From Rhodovastum sp963804495 (GTDB taxonomy: Bacteria > Pseudomonadota > Alphaproteobacteria > Acetobacterales > Acetobacteraceae), in assembly GCA_963804495.1 (NCBI GenBank), contig CAWDQN010000005.1:62001-126000 (forward strand): a stretch of DNA of 64,000 bases, written 5' to 3'. The position numbers and the translations under genes are program-made. Shown one piece after another: positions 6,632 to 15,386 of this stretch. How positions within the stretch are numbered: position 1 is the stretch's first letter; the number at the start of each line of letters is the position of its first letter. The notes under the pieces are model-generated. The model ran no database searches, was not told the DNA's origin, and worked only from the letters and a program-made list of their open reading frames with translations.

Positions 6632-8731
6632 ATGATCCTAGAATCACCCCCGGGAGGCGCATCGATCTCGCCGTCCATGCGCTGCGATCCCGTCCTGGTT
6701 CGCCTGCGTCTGATCGGCCAGATGGAAGCCTGGACGCTCAACAGCGATTCCGTGCTGCCGACCGGGCGCAAGACGCGAGCGCTGCTGGCGGTGCTGGCAT
6801 TGTCTTCGCCGCGGCCTGTGCTGCGCGGCAGGATGGCCGAGCTGCTGTGGAGCCGCCGGCCGGACGAACAGGCGCGCGCCTCGCTGCGCCAGGAAATCCA
6901 CCGGCTGACCGAGGCGATGGCGCCGGTGGGCGCGCGCATTCTGGGGATCAATCGCGACCACCTGATGCTGCGGGCCGGCACGGTGTGGATCGATGTCGAG
7001 GAAGTGCTGCGGGCGACGCCGGAGCGTCCTGCGGCCTTGTCGCTGCTGGACGGCGACCTGCTGGAGGATCTGGACGGCATCGATCCGGCCTTCGACGCCT
7101 GGCTGGCCAGCGAGCGCGAGCGGCTGGTGGACCGCGCCCGGGTGCTGGCCGAGCACCTGTTACGGGAAAAAAGCGACTCCGACGCTGTCATTTCGGCAGC
7201 GCAACAACTTCTGTCGATCGACCGGGCGCACGAAGGGGCATGGCGGGCGCTGATGCGCGCCTACGCCATGCGCGGAGAACGCGGCATGGCGATCCAGGCC
7301 TATGAGCGGTGCCGCAGTGTGCTGGCCGATCAGCTCGACGCCCATCCGTCCGAGGAGACCCAGCATGTGGCCGCCGATATCCGTGCGGCCGCACCGGTCA
7401 CGCCGCCGGCGCATTTGACAGTGGCAGCTGCGGCGGCGCTGGCGGATCAGCGGCGCGTGCAAACGCGCACCGAGCCTCGCCAGGATGCCAGAACCGAGCC
7501 GCGCGCCGAGGCGCGGCCGGCGCCGCCGCGTGGCGGCGCCCGGGTGGGCGTGCTGCCGCTGCAGCTGATCGGCACCGGCGAGGCGGAAGCGCATCTGTCG
7601 ACCGGGCTCGCCGACGAGATCACCTCGGCACTGGCACGGTTCCGCTGGATGTTCCTGGTGTCGTCCAACTCGCTGGCGCGTTTCGCGGCGCAGACCCGCG
7701 ACGAGGCGGCGATCCGACGCGCCTTCAACATCGACTTCTTGCTTGACGGCAGCATCCAGCGGGTGCCGGGCCGGCTGCGGGTGGCACTGCGGCTGCTGGA
7801 TCTGCGTGCCGGCAACCAGGTGGTGTGGTCGCGGCGGTTCGACCGTGATGACAAGGATCTGCTGACGCTGCAGGACGAGATGGCCGCCGAGGTGGTGGCG
7901 CAGATCGATCCCGAGATCCTGCTGATGGAGGGGCAACGCCTGGCGGCGCGGCCGTCGGCCGATGCCACCGCCTACGAGCTGGTCCTGCGCGCGCTGCCGC
8001 TGCTGACGCGGCTGGAACGGCCGGAATTCATGCAGGCCGGCGAGCTGCTGCGTGAGGCGATCGTGCTGGAGCCCGGCTATGCCGCGGCGCATGCGTGGCA
8101 CGCGTTCTGGCACATGTTCCTGTTCAGCCAGGACTGGGCGGCCGACCCTCTGGCGGTGATGGCCGAGGCGGGGCGGCTCGCCAACCGGGCGATCACGCTG
8201 GACCCTCAGGATGCGCGGGGGCTGACGATCGCCGGGCATGTGCGGGCGTTTCTGCACGGGCGCTTGCGCGAGGCGCTGGCGCTGCACGAGCGGGCGCTGA
8301 CCTTGAACCCCAACCTGGTGATGGCCTGGGCACTGTCGGCGGCGGCCTTCGCCTATCTGGGCGAACTCGACGAGGCCGAGCGGCGCTTGCGCCGCTACAA
8401 GACCCTATCGCCACTCGACCCGCACGCCTTTCTGTATGACACGTTTCTTGTTCTCGTGGCGCTGCTGAAGCACGACCACGAGGCGGCGGTGACGATCGGG
8501 CGTCAGGTGATCGACATGAATCCGGCCTTTTCGGCGGGGTGCAAACCGTATCTGGCGGCACTTGGCCATCTTGGACGGGCGGACGAGGCTGCCCTGGTGC
8601 GGGAGCGGCTGCTGTCGATCGATCCGGGTTTCAGCATGTCACGCTTCCTCAGATCCTGCCCGTTCGAGCGCGCCGAGGAGAGGCTGCACTATGCTGCCGG
8701 GCTGCGGCTGGCGGGGCTGCCGGAGGGGTAA
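6632..8731 (+). CDS. BTAD/SARP-like transcriptional regulator with TolB-like and TPR domains
   Basis: Large regulator of about 699 residues. An N-terminal winged-helix/BTAD part (VRLRLIGQMEAW through HPSEETQHV) resembles bacterial transcriptional activator domains. A Pro/Arg/Glu-rich linker leads into a TolB-N-like region (GVLPLQLIG, GLADEITSALARFRWMFLVSS, DFLLDGSIQR) of the kind seen in adenylate cyclase-type signalling proteins. Several C-terminal TPRs follow. No cyclase catalytic residues are present. The ligand and targets are unknown. Start choice is uncertain: ATGs at 6632 and 6677 are both in frame, as is a TTG at 6584. The GGGAGG at 6651 is too far (about 20 nt) from 6677 to decide. 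Confidence 0.75.
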   Translation: MILESPPGGASISPSMRCDPVLVRLRLIGQMEAWTLNSDSVLPTGRKTRALLAVLALSSPRPVLRGRMAELLWSRRPDEQARASLRQEIHRLTEAMAPVGARILGINRDHLMLRAGTVWIDVEEVLRATPERPAALSLLDGDLLEDLDGIDPAFDAWLASERERLVDRARVLAEHLLREKSDSDAVISAAQQLLSIDRAHEGAWRALMRAYAMRGERGMAIQAYERCRSVLADQLDAHPSEETQHVAADIRAAAPVTPPAHLTVAAAAALADQRRVQTRTEPRQDARTEPRAEARPAPPRGGARVGVLPLQLIGTGEAEAHLSTGLADEITSALARFRWMFLVSSNSLARFAAQTRDEAAIRRAFNIDFLLDGSIQRVPGRLRVALRLLDLRAGNQVVWSRRFDRDDKDLLTLQDEMAAEVVAQIDPEILLMEGQRLAARPSADATAYELVLRALPLLTRLERPEFMQAGELLREAIVLEPGYAAAHAWHAFWHMFLFSQDWAADPLAVMAEAGRLANRAITLDPQDARGLTIAGHVRAFLHGRLREALALHERALTLNPNLVMAWALSAAAFAYLGELDEAERRLRRYKTLSPLDPHAFLYDTFLVLVALLKHDHEAAVTIGRQVIDMNPAFSAGCKPYLAALGHLGRADEAALVRERLLSIDPGFSMSRFLRSCPFERAEERLHYAAGLRLAGLPEG

Positions 8732-8734
8732 AGG

Positions 8735-8870
8735 CAATCCGATCGGGGGGCGTTGCCCCGAACCCCAACCTGCCCGCAGCGCGCCTGTAGCGCGACGTCG
8801 TTGCCCTGCACCCCCCAAGGGCCATAAGCGATTGGAACCCTTTAAGTCGGGGGGTCAACGGGTCCACGGC
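8735..8870. repeat. Degenerate GC-rich repeat between regulator and receiver genes
   Basis: Contains GGGGCGTTGCCCC, CAAGGGCC and GGAACCCTTTAAG. These match the order of modules in the clearer copy at 38.45-38.53 kb (GGGGCGTTGCCCC ... CCAAGGGCC ... CTTGGAACCC). The right part overlaps the 3' end of the receiver gene, where the conserved C-terminus of that domain has been lost. Confidence 0.5.
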
Positions 8871-9205
8871 CTCGGATGGCTCGGCGCATGGCTTCCTGCA
8901 GGCCGGCGGAGCGGAGCGCTGTCGTCGTGGCCGCCGGTTGCCAGCACCACCGGCACGCCCGGGAGGCGCATGCGCAACGCGGCGGCCAGCGCGAGGCCGC
9001 TCATTCCGACCGGCATATTCATGTCGGTGACCAGCACGTCCGGGCGCAGGCCGGACGCCACCGCGCCGAGCGCTGCCGGGGCGTTGGCCACGCAGAACGC
9101 CGTGTGGCCGAGGCTCTGCTGAACCCCGACGATCATCCCGGCGACCGCGGCGGCGTCATCGACCAGCAGAACGGAGACCGTGCTCGCCAATTCCCGGAAC
9201 GACAT
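8855..9205 (-). CDS. Response regulator receiver-domain protein, C-terminus replaced
   Basis: 116-residue protein with most of a CheY-like receiver domain: acidic pair D16-D17 (LLVDDAAA), phospho-acceptor D61 (VLVTDMNMP) and the T90 region (VVLATGG). The family-conserved Lys-Pro loop and helix 5 are absent. Instead the frame runs into Pro/Arg-rich residues encoded by the adjacent repeat. It is therefore probably a truncated or decaying receiver, perhaps once part of a hybrid kinase. The ATG at 9205 gives MSFRELAST. A small hypothetical gene lies upstream on the same strand. Confidence 0.6.
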   Translation of the reverse strand: MSFRELASTVSVLLVDDAAAVAGMIVGVQQSLGHTAFCVANAPAALGAVASGLRPDVLVTDMNMPVGMSGLALAAALRMRLPGVPVVLATGGHDDSAPLRRPAGSHAPSHPRPWTR

Positions 9206-9243
9206 TACCCTTGAATGGGTCCGGCTCGAAGGTGAGCTGGCGG

Positions 9244-9597
9244 TCAGGCGGCCTCGTGCAGCTTCAGGACCGGCCGGATGCAGTGCAGCGCCGCCTCGAA
9301 ACTGGTGTGGTGGGCCAGCACGCTGTCGCGGATACAGTCGGTAACGCGCCAGTCCATGCCCTCGGGGGTGATCATGTACGCCGGATCGGGGTTTTCGCGG
9401 ACCCAAACGAGCACATAATCGGGGTCGACCCGGCCGGGATTGGCGAGGCTGACTGAGGCATCGCAGAGACCCATGCAGCGGCCTGCTTCCAGCCAGCGCG
9501 CCAGGACGGCGCAATGGTGCGGGAGGAGTCGCTGCCGCAGCATGACCACGTTGGGGCCATCGAAGCGCCGCCTGGGGTTGGTACGTCGTTTGAGCAT
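9244..9597 (-). CDS. Hypothetical protein
   Basis: 117-residue protein with no family I recognise. The N-terminus is basic (MLKRRTNPRRRF). The body has alternating hydrophobic and charged residues and an ending IRPVLKLHEAA. GAGG lies about 9 nt upstream of the ATG. It sits 38 nt upstream of the truncated receiver gene on the same strand and may be co-transcribed with it. Codon use is like its neighbours. No signal peptide or membrane segment is seen. Confidence 0.5.
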   Translation of the reverse strand: MLKRRTNPRRRFDGPNVVMLRQRLLPHHCAVLARWLEAGRCMGLCDASVSLANPGRVDPDYVLVWVRENPDPAYMITPEGMDWRVTDCIRDSVLAHHTSFEAALHCIRPVLKLHEAA

Positions 9598-10080
9598 CGA
9601 AAGGGCCTCACGAACGCGTGAAGGGTATTATCCACCCCTCGCAGGCGGCGCCAACAAGACTCATGATTGTTACGCATGGAACGGCATGTCTGTGGTATCC
9701 AAAGCACACCGTTGCAAAAACATCTCGTACATGGTGGGTCCGCATTGCCGCCGCCTGAAGGGGCGTATGATCAAGCCGCACGGCAGGTCTGCGCGATTGA
9801 GCTTGTCCATGTGGCGAAACCGCACGCCTTCGTGATGCCGCGCTGGCGGTGAGCGAGGTCGTAAGGTTGGCCGGAAATTCCTGTCACATCATCGACATGC
9901 GCGCGTGACGGTCGGCAGGTCGGGGAGGCAGCCCTTGGCGGCGCGGCCAAGGGCCGCGAGGCGCCTGGCGCGGACCGGAGGGTAGGGGCGCGTGGCCCTG
10001 CCGTGTCGCCTGACCGAGCGACACCTGATATGTGCACGAGTTGTTTACCGATCCCGCCACGTGCACGGAAAGCCAGCGCA
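9598..10080. other. Intergenic region without a convincing gene
   Basis: About 480 bases between the hypothetical gene and iorA. Short open frames exist (for example 9667-9852, plus strand) but none has a ribosome site or a recognisable domain. No RNA gene was recognised. Confidence 0.4.
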
Positions 10081-11922
10081 TTGACCGTCATCAGCAGTTC
10101 CAAGGACCGCCTCGCCGCGCCGGTCGTTGCCGCGGTTCAGCCTGACCTTGAGGCACGCCCGCTCACCGGCAACGAGGCGATCGCGCGCGGCGCCTGGGAG
10201 GGGGGGTGCGGGTGGCCGCCGCCTATCCCGGCACGCCCAGCACTGAAATCCTGGAAAGCCTGGCGAAATTCCCGGCCGAGGATCTGCACGCCCAGTGGTC
10301 GACGAACGAGAAAGTGGCGATGGATGTCGCCATCGGGGCCTCGTTCGCCGGCGTGCGCGCGCTCACGGCGATGAAGCATGTCGGCCTGAACGTCGCCGCC
10401 GATGCGCTGATGTCGTTCACCTATATCGGCGTGAACGGCGGGCTGGTGCTGGTGGTCTGCGATGACCCCGGCATCCACAGCTCGCAGAACGAGCAGGACA
10501 CGCGCTTGTTCTGCCGGCTCGCCATGATGCCCTGCCTGGAGCCGTCCGACGCGCAGGAAGCGTTGGAGTATACGCGCCTGGCGTTCGCGCTGAGCGAGCG
10601 GTTCGACACGCCGGTGCTCGTCCGCAGCACCACCCGTCTGTCGCACACGCGCAGCATTGTCCGCCTGGGTCCGCGCACCGACGCCGCGCCGGGGCAATTC
10701 ATCGAGAATACCAGCAAGAACGTCATCTTCCCGGCGCATGCGCGGGTCCGCCATCCGAAGCTGATCGAGCGCGAGCAGGCGGTCGCAGCCTATTTCACCG
10801 ACCATCCGCTGAACCGCTGGGAGCGGGGCGACAAGGCGATCGGCGTCATTACCGCCAGCACGCCTTACGCCTACGTCAAGGAAGTGCTCCCCGGCGCCAG
10901 CATCCTCAAGCTCCCGCTCTCCTATCCGCTGCCGATGGAACTGATCCGCGACTTCTGTGCCTCGGTCGAGCGGGTGCTCGTGGTCGAGGAACTGGAGCCG
11001 GTGATCGAGACCGAGATCCGTGCCGCCGGCCTGGCCGCCGAGGGCAAAGCCTATTTCCCCCGCGTCGGCGAGTTCTCGCCCGAAGTGGTGCGCGCGGGCT
11101 TCGAGCGGGCCGGCGTGCTGGAGGCGCGGCCGAAGCCGGAGCCGTTTGCGGTGCAGACGCCGCTGGCGCGCCCGCCGGTGCTCTGTCCGGGCTGCCCGCA
11201 TGTCATGAGCTACATGGCCATCCGGGCGCAGAACGCCCGCGTCACCGGCGATATCGGCTGTTACACGCTGGCCGCCATCGAACCGCTGCGCTCGATCGAC
11301 ACTTGTGTTTCCATGGGCTCCAGCATCGGCAACGCGGTCGGCATCGCCATGGCCGGCACGGAGACGCGGCCGATCATCGCCACCATCGGCGATTCCACCT
11401 TCCTGCACGCCGGCATCCAGCCGCTGATCGATGCCGTTTATAACAAAGCCAATATCACCGTGGTCATCCTCGACAACCACATCACGGCGATGACCGGCGG
11501 CCAGGACCATCCCGGCACCGGCCGCACGCTGCGCGGCGAGGAGGCAGAGCGCGTCGATTTCGAGGCGATGGTGCGCGCCTGCGGGGTGAAATGGGTGCGC
11601 AGCGTCAATTCCTACGACGTCGCCACCATGCACCAGACCTGCCGCGAGGCCATCGCCTACAAAGGCGTGTCGGTGGTGATTTCCGACCGGCCCTGCGTGC
11701 TCGACCCGGTGCGCATCAAGGGCCCGGCCTTCGCGGTCGCGACCGCGAGTTGCACCGCCTGCCAGTCCTGCATGAAATCTTGGCTGTCCGGCGCTGGCCT
11801 GGGACGAGGAAACGGTCGAAGGCCGTCACAAGGTGCGCATCAACGCCGAGCTGTGCATCGGCTGCACCCTGTGCGCGCAGAACTGCCCATCGGACTGCAT
11901 CCGGCCGGCGGCGGCGGAGTAG
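10081..11922 (+). pseudogene. iorA: Indolepyruvate ferredoxin oxidoreductase alpha subunit, two compensating frameshifts
   Basis: IorA is the TPP- and Fe-S-containing subunit that oxidatively decarboxylates aryl-pyruvates to aryl-acetyl-CoA with ferredoxin. The family N-terminus (LTGNEAIARGAWEGG) is in one frame. After a G7 run at 10200-10206 the sequence continues in another (VRVAAAYPGTPSTEIL) through VLCPGCPHVMSYMAI and the TPP motif IGDSTFLHAG...LDNHITAMTGGQ. Near 11775-11784 the frame returns to the first to give the end of the double [4Fe-4S] ferredoxin domain, CIGCTLCAQNCP. The indels are one missing and one extra base, so their sum is zero. The probable start is a TTG at 10081 with GGAAAG upstream. 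It is either a real pseudogene or sequencing error in homopolymers. Confidence 0.75.
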
Positions 11923-11927
11923 GGGGC

Positions 11928-12809
11928 ATGGCCGACATGGGCAGATCGCCGCCGACCAATGTTCTGATTGTGGGCGTTGGCGGCCAGGGCGTGATCATGG
12001 TTTCCAAGGTTCTGGCGGCGCTTTGCCAGCGTCACGGCCTGTCGGTGAAGCAGAGCGAAGTGCACGGCATGGCCAAGCGCGGCGGCAGCGTGTTCAGCCA
12101 TGTCCGCTTTGGCGAGGAGGTGTGGTCGCCGACCATTCCGCATGGCGAGGCCGATATCCTGGTGGCGCTGGAATGGGCGGAAGGCCTGCGCTGGTTGAAT
12201 ACGCTCAAGCGCGACCGCGGCACCTTCATTGCCGATACAAAGCAGATCGTGCCGCCGATCGCCTTCCGCGACCGCCGCCCGGGGGCGCGCTCGGCCTACG
12301 CGCCGCAAGCCCCGGCGGCGGTGATCGACATGGTCGGCACCGGCTATGCGCTGGATGCCACCCGCATGGCCGAGGGGCTCGGCAACGCCCGCATCGCCAA
12401 CACGGTGCTGCTGGGGGCGCTGTCGACCGCGCTGCCCTTCGCGGTCGAGGGCTGGACCGAGGTGCTGGCGCAGCTGGTGCCGCCGCGCACGGTGGGGGCG
12501 AATTTGCAGGCCTTCCGGGCCGGGCGCGACTGGGTGCAGAGCGGCGCGCGGCCGGAAGCGGAAGCGCCGCGGCCGGCCTTCGCGCCGGTCGCGGTGCGGC
12601 CGGGGCACCGGCTGGAGATCACCCAGTCCTGGTGCAAGGGCTGCGACATCTGCGTGAAGATGTGCCCGGAGCGCTGCCTGCGCCTGGATGCGCGCGGCAT
12701 CGCCGAGCTGGCAAACCCAGGTGCCTGCACCGGCTGCCGGGTGTGCGAATGGCTGTGCCCCGACTTCGCCATTCGCGTGAGCCACGACGCGCCGCAAACA
12801 GTTTCCTGA
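11928..12809 (+). CDS. iorB: Indolepyruvate oxidoreductase beta subunit IorB fused to a 2[4Fe-4S] ferredoxin
   Basis: 293-residue protein. Residues 1 to about 205 are the gamma-type 2-oxoacid oxidoreductase domain (VLIVGVGGQGVIMVSKVLA, SEVHGMAKRGGSVFSHVRFG). The last ~65 residues are a separate ferredoxin domain with two four-cysteine motifs, CKGCDICVKMCP and CTGCRVCEWLCP. In most organisms IorB stops before this domain; ferredoxin domains of this kind are usually separate delta subunits (PorD/KorD) or reside in IorA. The start at 11928 lies 5 nt after the iorA stop, preceded by GGGGG. korA begins 1 nt after its stop, so all five genes are one transcription unit. Confidence 0.85.
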   Translation: MADMGRSPPTNVLIVGVGGQGVIMVSKVLAALCQRHGLSVKQSEVHGMAKRGGSVFSHVRFGEEVWSPTIPHGEADILVALEWAEGLRWLNTLKRDRGTFIADTKQIVPPIAFRDRRPGARSAYAPQAPAAVIDMVGTGYALDATRMAEGLGNARIANTVLLGALSTALPFAVEGWTEVLAQLVPPRTVGANLQAFRAGRDWVQSGARPEAEAPRPAFAPVAVRPGHRLEITQSWCKGCDICVKMCPERCLRLDARGIAELANPGACTGCRVCEWLCPDFAIRVSHDAPQTVS

Positions 12810-12810
12810 G

Positions 12811-13962
12811 ATGATGATGACCTCCCGACAGAACCTGCAAGGCAACCACGCCTGCGCGCTGGCGGCGATCGCCGCCGGCTGCCGCTTCTACGGCGGCTAT
12901 CCGATCACGCCCTCGTCCGAAATCGCCGAACGCATGTCGCTGGAACTGCCCGGCGTCGGCGGCGTGTTTATTCAGATGGAGGACGAGATTGCCTCCATGG
13001 GGGCGGTGATCGGCGCCTCCATGGGCGGGGTGAAGGCGATGACGGCGACCAGCGGGCCGGGGTTTTCGCTCAAGCAGGAGAACCTGGGCTACGCGGCGAT
13101 GACCGAAATTCCCTGCGTGATTGTCGATGTCATGCGCGGCGGCCCCAGCACCGGCCTGCCGACCCGCCCGGCGCAGGGCGACATCATGCAGGCGCGCTGG
13201 GGCACGCATGGCGATCACCCGATCCTGGTGATCGCGCCGGCCTCGGTGCGCGAGGTGTATGAGCAGACGATCCGCGCCTTCAATCTGGCGGAGGTTCTGC
13301 GCACGCCGGTGATTTTGCTGTACGACGAAACCATCGGGCATCTGGTCGAGACGGTGGACCTGCCCGATCCGGACAGCATCGAACGCGCCGGACGCAAATG
13401 GGCCAGCGGACCGCGCGAGGCGTTTCGTCCCTATGCCGATCCCGGCGACGGCATTCCCGCCATGGCGCGGCCGGGCGATGGGTATCGCTGCCACACCACC
13501 GGCCTGACGCATGGCGAGCACGGGTTTCCGACCCAGAACCCCGCCGATGTCGCGCGCATCATGCAGCGGCTGCTGGGCAAGTTCGACCGCCATCGCGACC
13601 TGATCGACAGTTTCGAGACGCTGCATACCGACGATGCCGAGGTGCTGGTGGTGGCGATCGGCATTGCCGCCCGCGCCGCCGGACGGGCGGTGCGCCAGGC
13701 GCGCGCCGCCGGCGTGCGCGCCGGGCTGTTCCGGCCGATTACCCTGTGGCCGTTCCCCGAGCCGCAATTCCGCGCCCATGCGGCGCGGGCCTCGACGGTG
13801 CTGGTGGTGGAGATGAATGCCGGGCAGCTCAGCCTGGAGATCGAGCGGCTGTGCGGGCAACAAGGCAAGGTTGCCCGCCTGACCCGCGTGACCGGCGAGC
13901 CGATCGGCCCGGCCGAGATCCTGACCCGAATTCAGGAGTGCGCACGCCATGGACGCCATTAG
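12811..13962 (+). CDS. korA: 2-oxoacid:ferredoxin oxidoreductase subunit alpha (KorA type)
   Basis: 383-residue alpha subunit lacking the fused gamma domain. The CoA/TPP-side motif FYGGYPITPSSEIAE is at residues 27-41, with QMEDEIASMGAVIGAS and TSGPGFSLKQENLG following, as in 2-oxoglutarate:ferredoxin oxidoreductases. It pairs with korB and korC immediately downstream (overlap 14 nt with korB). Substrate range (2-oxoglutarate or other 2-oxoacids) cannot be fixed from sequence. The start is the first of three tandem ATG-type codons; 12811 is 1 nt after the iorB stop. Confidence 0.9.
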   Translation: MMMTSRQNLQGNHACALAAIAAGCRFYGGYPITPSSEIAERMSLELPGVGGVFIQMEDEIASMGAVIGASMGGVKAMTATSGPGFSLKQENLGYAAMTEIPCVIVDVMRGGPSTGLPTRPAQGDIMQARWGTHGDHPILVIAPASVREVYEQTIRAFNLAEVLRTPVILLYDETIGHLVETVDLPDPDSIERAGRKWASGPREAFRPYADPGDGIPAMARPGDGYRCHTTGLTHGEHGFPTQNPADVARIMQRLLGKFDRHRDLIDSFETLHTDDAEVLVVAIGIAARAAGRAVRQARAAGVRAGLFRPITLWPFPEPQFRAHAARASTVLVVEMNAGQLSLEIERLCGQQGKVARLTRVTGEPIGPAEILTRIQECARHGRH

Positions 13963-14812
13963 CCCGGCCGCGTCGGACACCGGCGCCTTCGACATCCGCG
14001 CCTATGTGCGCGAGGCGTTGCTGCCGCATTTCATGTGTCCGGGCTGCGGGCACGGGATTGCGCTGCAGGCCCTGCTATGGGCGGTGCATGAGCGCGGCAT
14101 TGCGAAGGACAAGCTCGCGGTGGTGTGCGGCATCGGCTGTTCCGGCCGGGTCGGCGCCTATATCGATGCCAACACCTACCACACCACGCATGGCCGCCCG
14201 CTGGCCTTCGCGACCGGTCTGGCGCTGGCGCGGCCCGATCTGGAGGTGGTGGTGATCACCGGCGACGGCGACTGTCTGGCGATCGGCGGCAACCATCTGA
14301 TCCATGCCTGCCGGCGCAACCTGAACATGACCTGCCTGATGCTGAACAACGAGATTTACGGCATGACGGGCGGGCAGGTGTCGCCGACCACCGGCGAGGG
14401 GCGGCTGACCAGCACGACGCCGTATGGCAATGCCGAGCCGGTGTTCGATGCCTGTGCCTTGGCGGCGGCGGCCGGGGCGGGGTTTGTCGGGCGCGGCATG
14501 ACGCTGCAATTGCCGGCGCTGAAGACGCTGATCGTCGAGGGGCTGGCGCATCCCGGGTTCGCCTTCATCGAGGCGATATCCGACTGCACCGAGATATTCG
14601 GCCGCAAGAACGATCTTGGCTCGGCGCCGGAGATTATTTTGCGCCAGAAGGGCGGGATGCGGCCGGACAGCTACGGGCCGGGCCCATCGAGCAACGCGGT
14701 GGAGGTGCCGTTCCGCGCCAATGCGCTGCGCACCGGCGTGCTGGCGCGCACCGACCGGGCGGAATATGGCGCCGCCTATCGCGCCGCCGTGGCCGCGCGG
14801 ATTGCGCCATGA
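13949..14812 (+). CDS. korB: 2-oxoacid:ferredoxin oxidoreductase subunit beta (KorB type)
   Basis: 287-residue TPP-binding subunit. CPGCGHG at residues 30-36, the TPP/Mg motif GDGDCLAIGGNH at 105-116 and NNEIYGMTGGQ at 133-143 are all intact. It forms the catalytic core with KorA and passes electrons to ferredoxin through an Fe-S centre. The start at 13949 lies inside the end of korA; the stop overlaps the korC start as ATGA. The gene is whole, in contrast to iorA in the same run. Confidence 0.92.
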   Translation: MDAISPAASDTGAFDIRAYVREALLPHFMCPGCGHGIALQALLWAVHERGIAKDKLAVVCGIGCSGRVGAYIDANTYHTTHGRPLAFATGLALARPDLEVVVITGDGDCLAIGGNHLIHACRRNLNMTCLMLNNEIYGMTGGQVSPTTGEGRLTSTTPYGNAEPVFDACALAAAAGAGFVGRGMTLQLPALKTLIVEGLAHPGFAFIEAISDCTEIFGRKNDLGSAPEIILRQKGGMRPDSYGPGPSSNAVEVPFRANALRTGVLARTDRAEYGAAYRAAVAARIAP

Positions 14813-15339
14813 GCACCGAAATCCGCTTCGCCGGCAGCGGCGGGCAGGGGCTGCAACTGTCGGCGAAGATCCTGGCGTCGGCGCTGCTGCGCAGCGGCCG
14901 CAGCCTGGCGCTGTCGCAAAGCTACGAGCCGACCTCGCGCGGCGGCCTCAGCCGCTCCGACATCGTGGTGGGCGAGGACGCGGACCCGGTGGAGTACCCG
15001 CTGGCGACCCGGCTCGACCACCTCGTTCTGCTCGACGGTGCGGCGGCGGCGGCGTCGCTGCCCCTGGTGGGGCCGGGCGGGCTGGTGCTGGCGGACGCAG
15101 GGGTGGCAGGCGTGGAGGAGGGGCCGTTCATCCTGCGCCGCCTGCCGTTCATCGCGTCCGCGCGCCGCCTCGGCAATGAGCGGGTTGCCAATACCATCGC
15201 GCTCGGCGCGCTGGTCGCCGCGTCCGGGGTGTGCGGCACCGACGGGATCGTGGCGGCGATCCGGGAGGAAACGCCGCGTAAATTCGTTGAGATCAACCTG
15301 GATGCGCTCGAGCTGGGGCGGGCGCTGGTGCAGGCTTAA
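14809..15339 (+). CDS. korC: 2-oxoacid:ferredoxin oxidoreductase subunit gamma (KorC type)
   Basis: 176-residue gamma subunit. Family motifs are FAGSGGQGLQLSAKILASA near the N-terminus, SYEPTSRGGLSRSDIVVG and NERVANTIALGALVA. The ATG at 14809 overlaps the korB stop as ATGA. It completes a separate-subunit KorABC enzyme next to IorAB. A hairpin (15342-15366) follows 2 nt after the stop and lies between this gene and the convergent acyl-CoA synthetase. Confidence 0.9.
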   Translation: MSTEIRFAGSGGQGLQLSAKILASALLRSGRSLALSQSYEPTSRGGLSRSDIVVGEDADPVEYPLATRLDHLVLLDGAAAAASLPLVGPGGLVLADAGVAGVEEGPFILRRLPFIASARRLGNERVANTIALGALVAASGVCGTDGIVAAIREETPRKFVEINLDALELGRALVQA

Positions 15340-15341
15340 GG

Positions 15342-15366
15342 AAGGCGAGGGCAGAGCCCTTGCCTT
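15342..15366. terminator. Hairpin between convergent genes (repeat family)
   Basis: Arms AAGGCGAGGGC and GCCCTTGCCTT (11 bp with one G-T pair) flank the loop AGA, directly after korC and before the end of the acyl-CoA synthetase gene. It is a short copy of the AGGGCAGAGCCCTTGCC repeat family. Lying between converging genes it may stop transcription from both sides, though there is no long T run. Confidence 0.5.
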
Positions 15367-15386
15367 ACCTTAATCAACCGCCTTCC

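Noticed and set aside
9667..9852. 61-residue plus-strand frame
   Set aside because: No ribosome site, no family, and the start is arbitrary.
10137..11633. 498-residue open frame on the minus strand
   Set aside because: It is antisense to iorA, His/Arg-rich with no domain, a usual effect of high GC.
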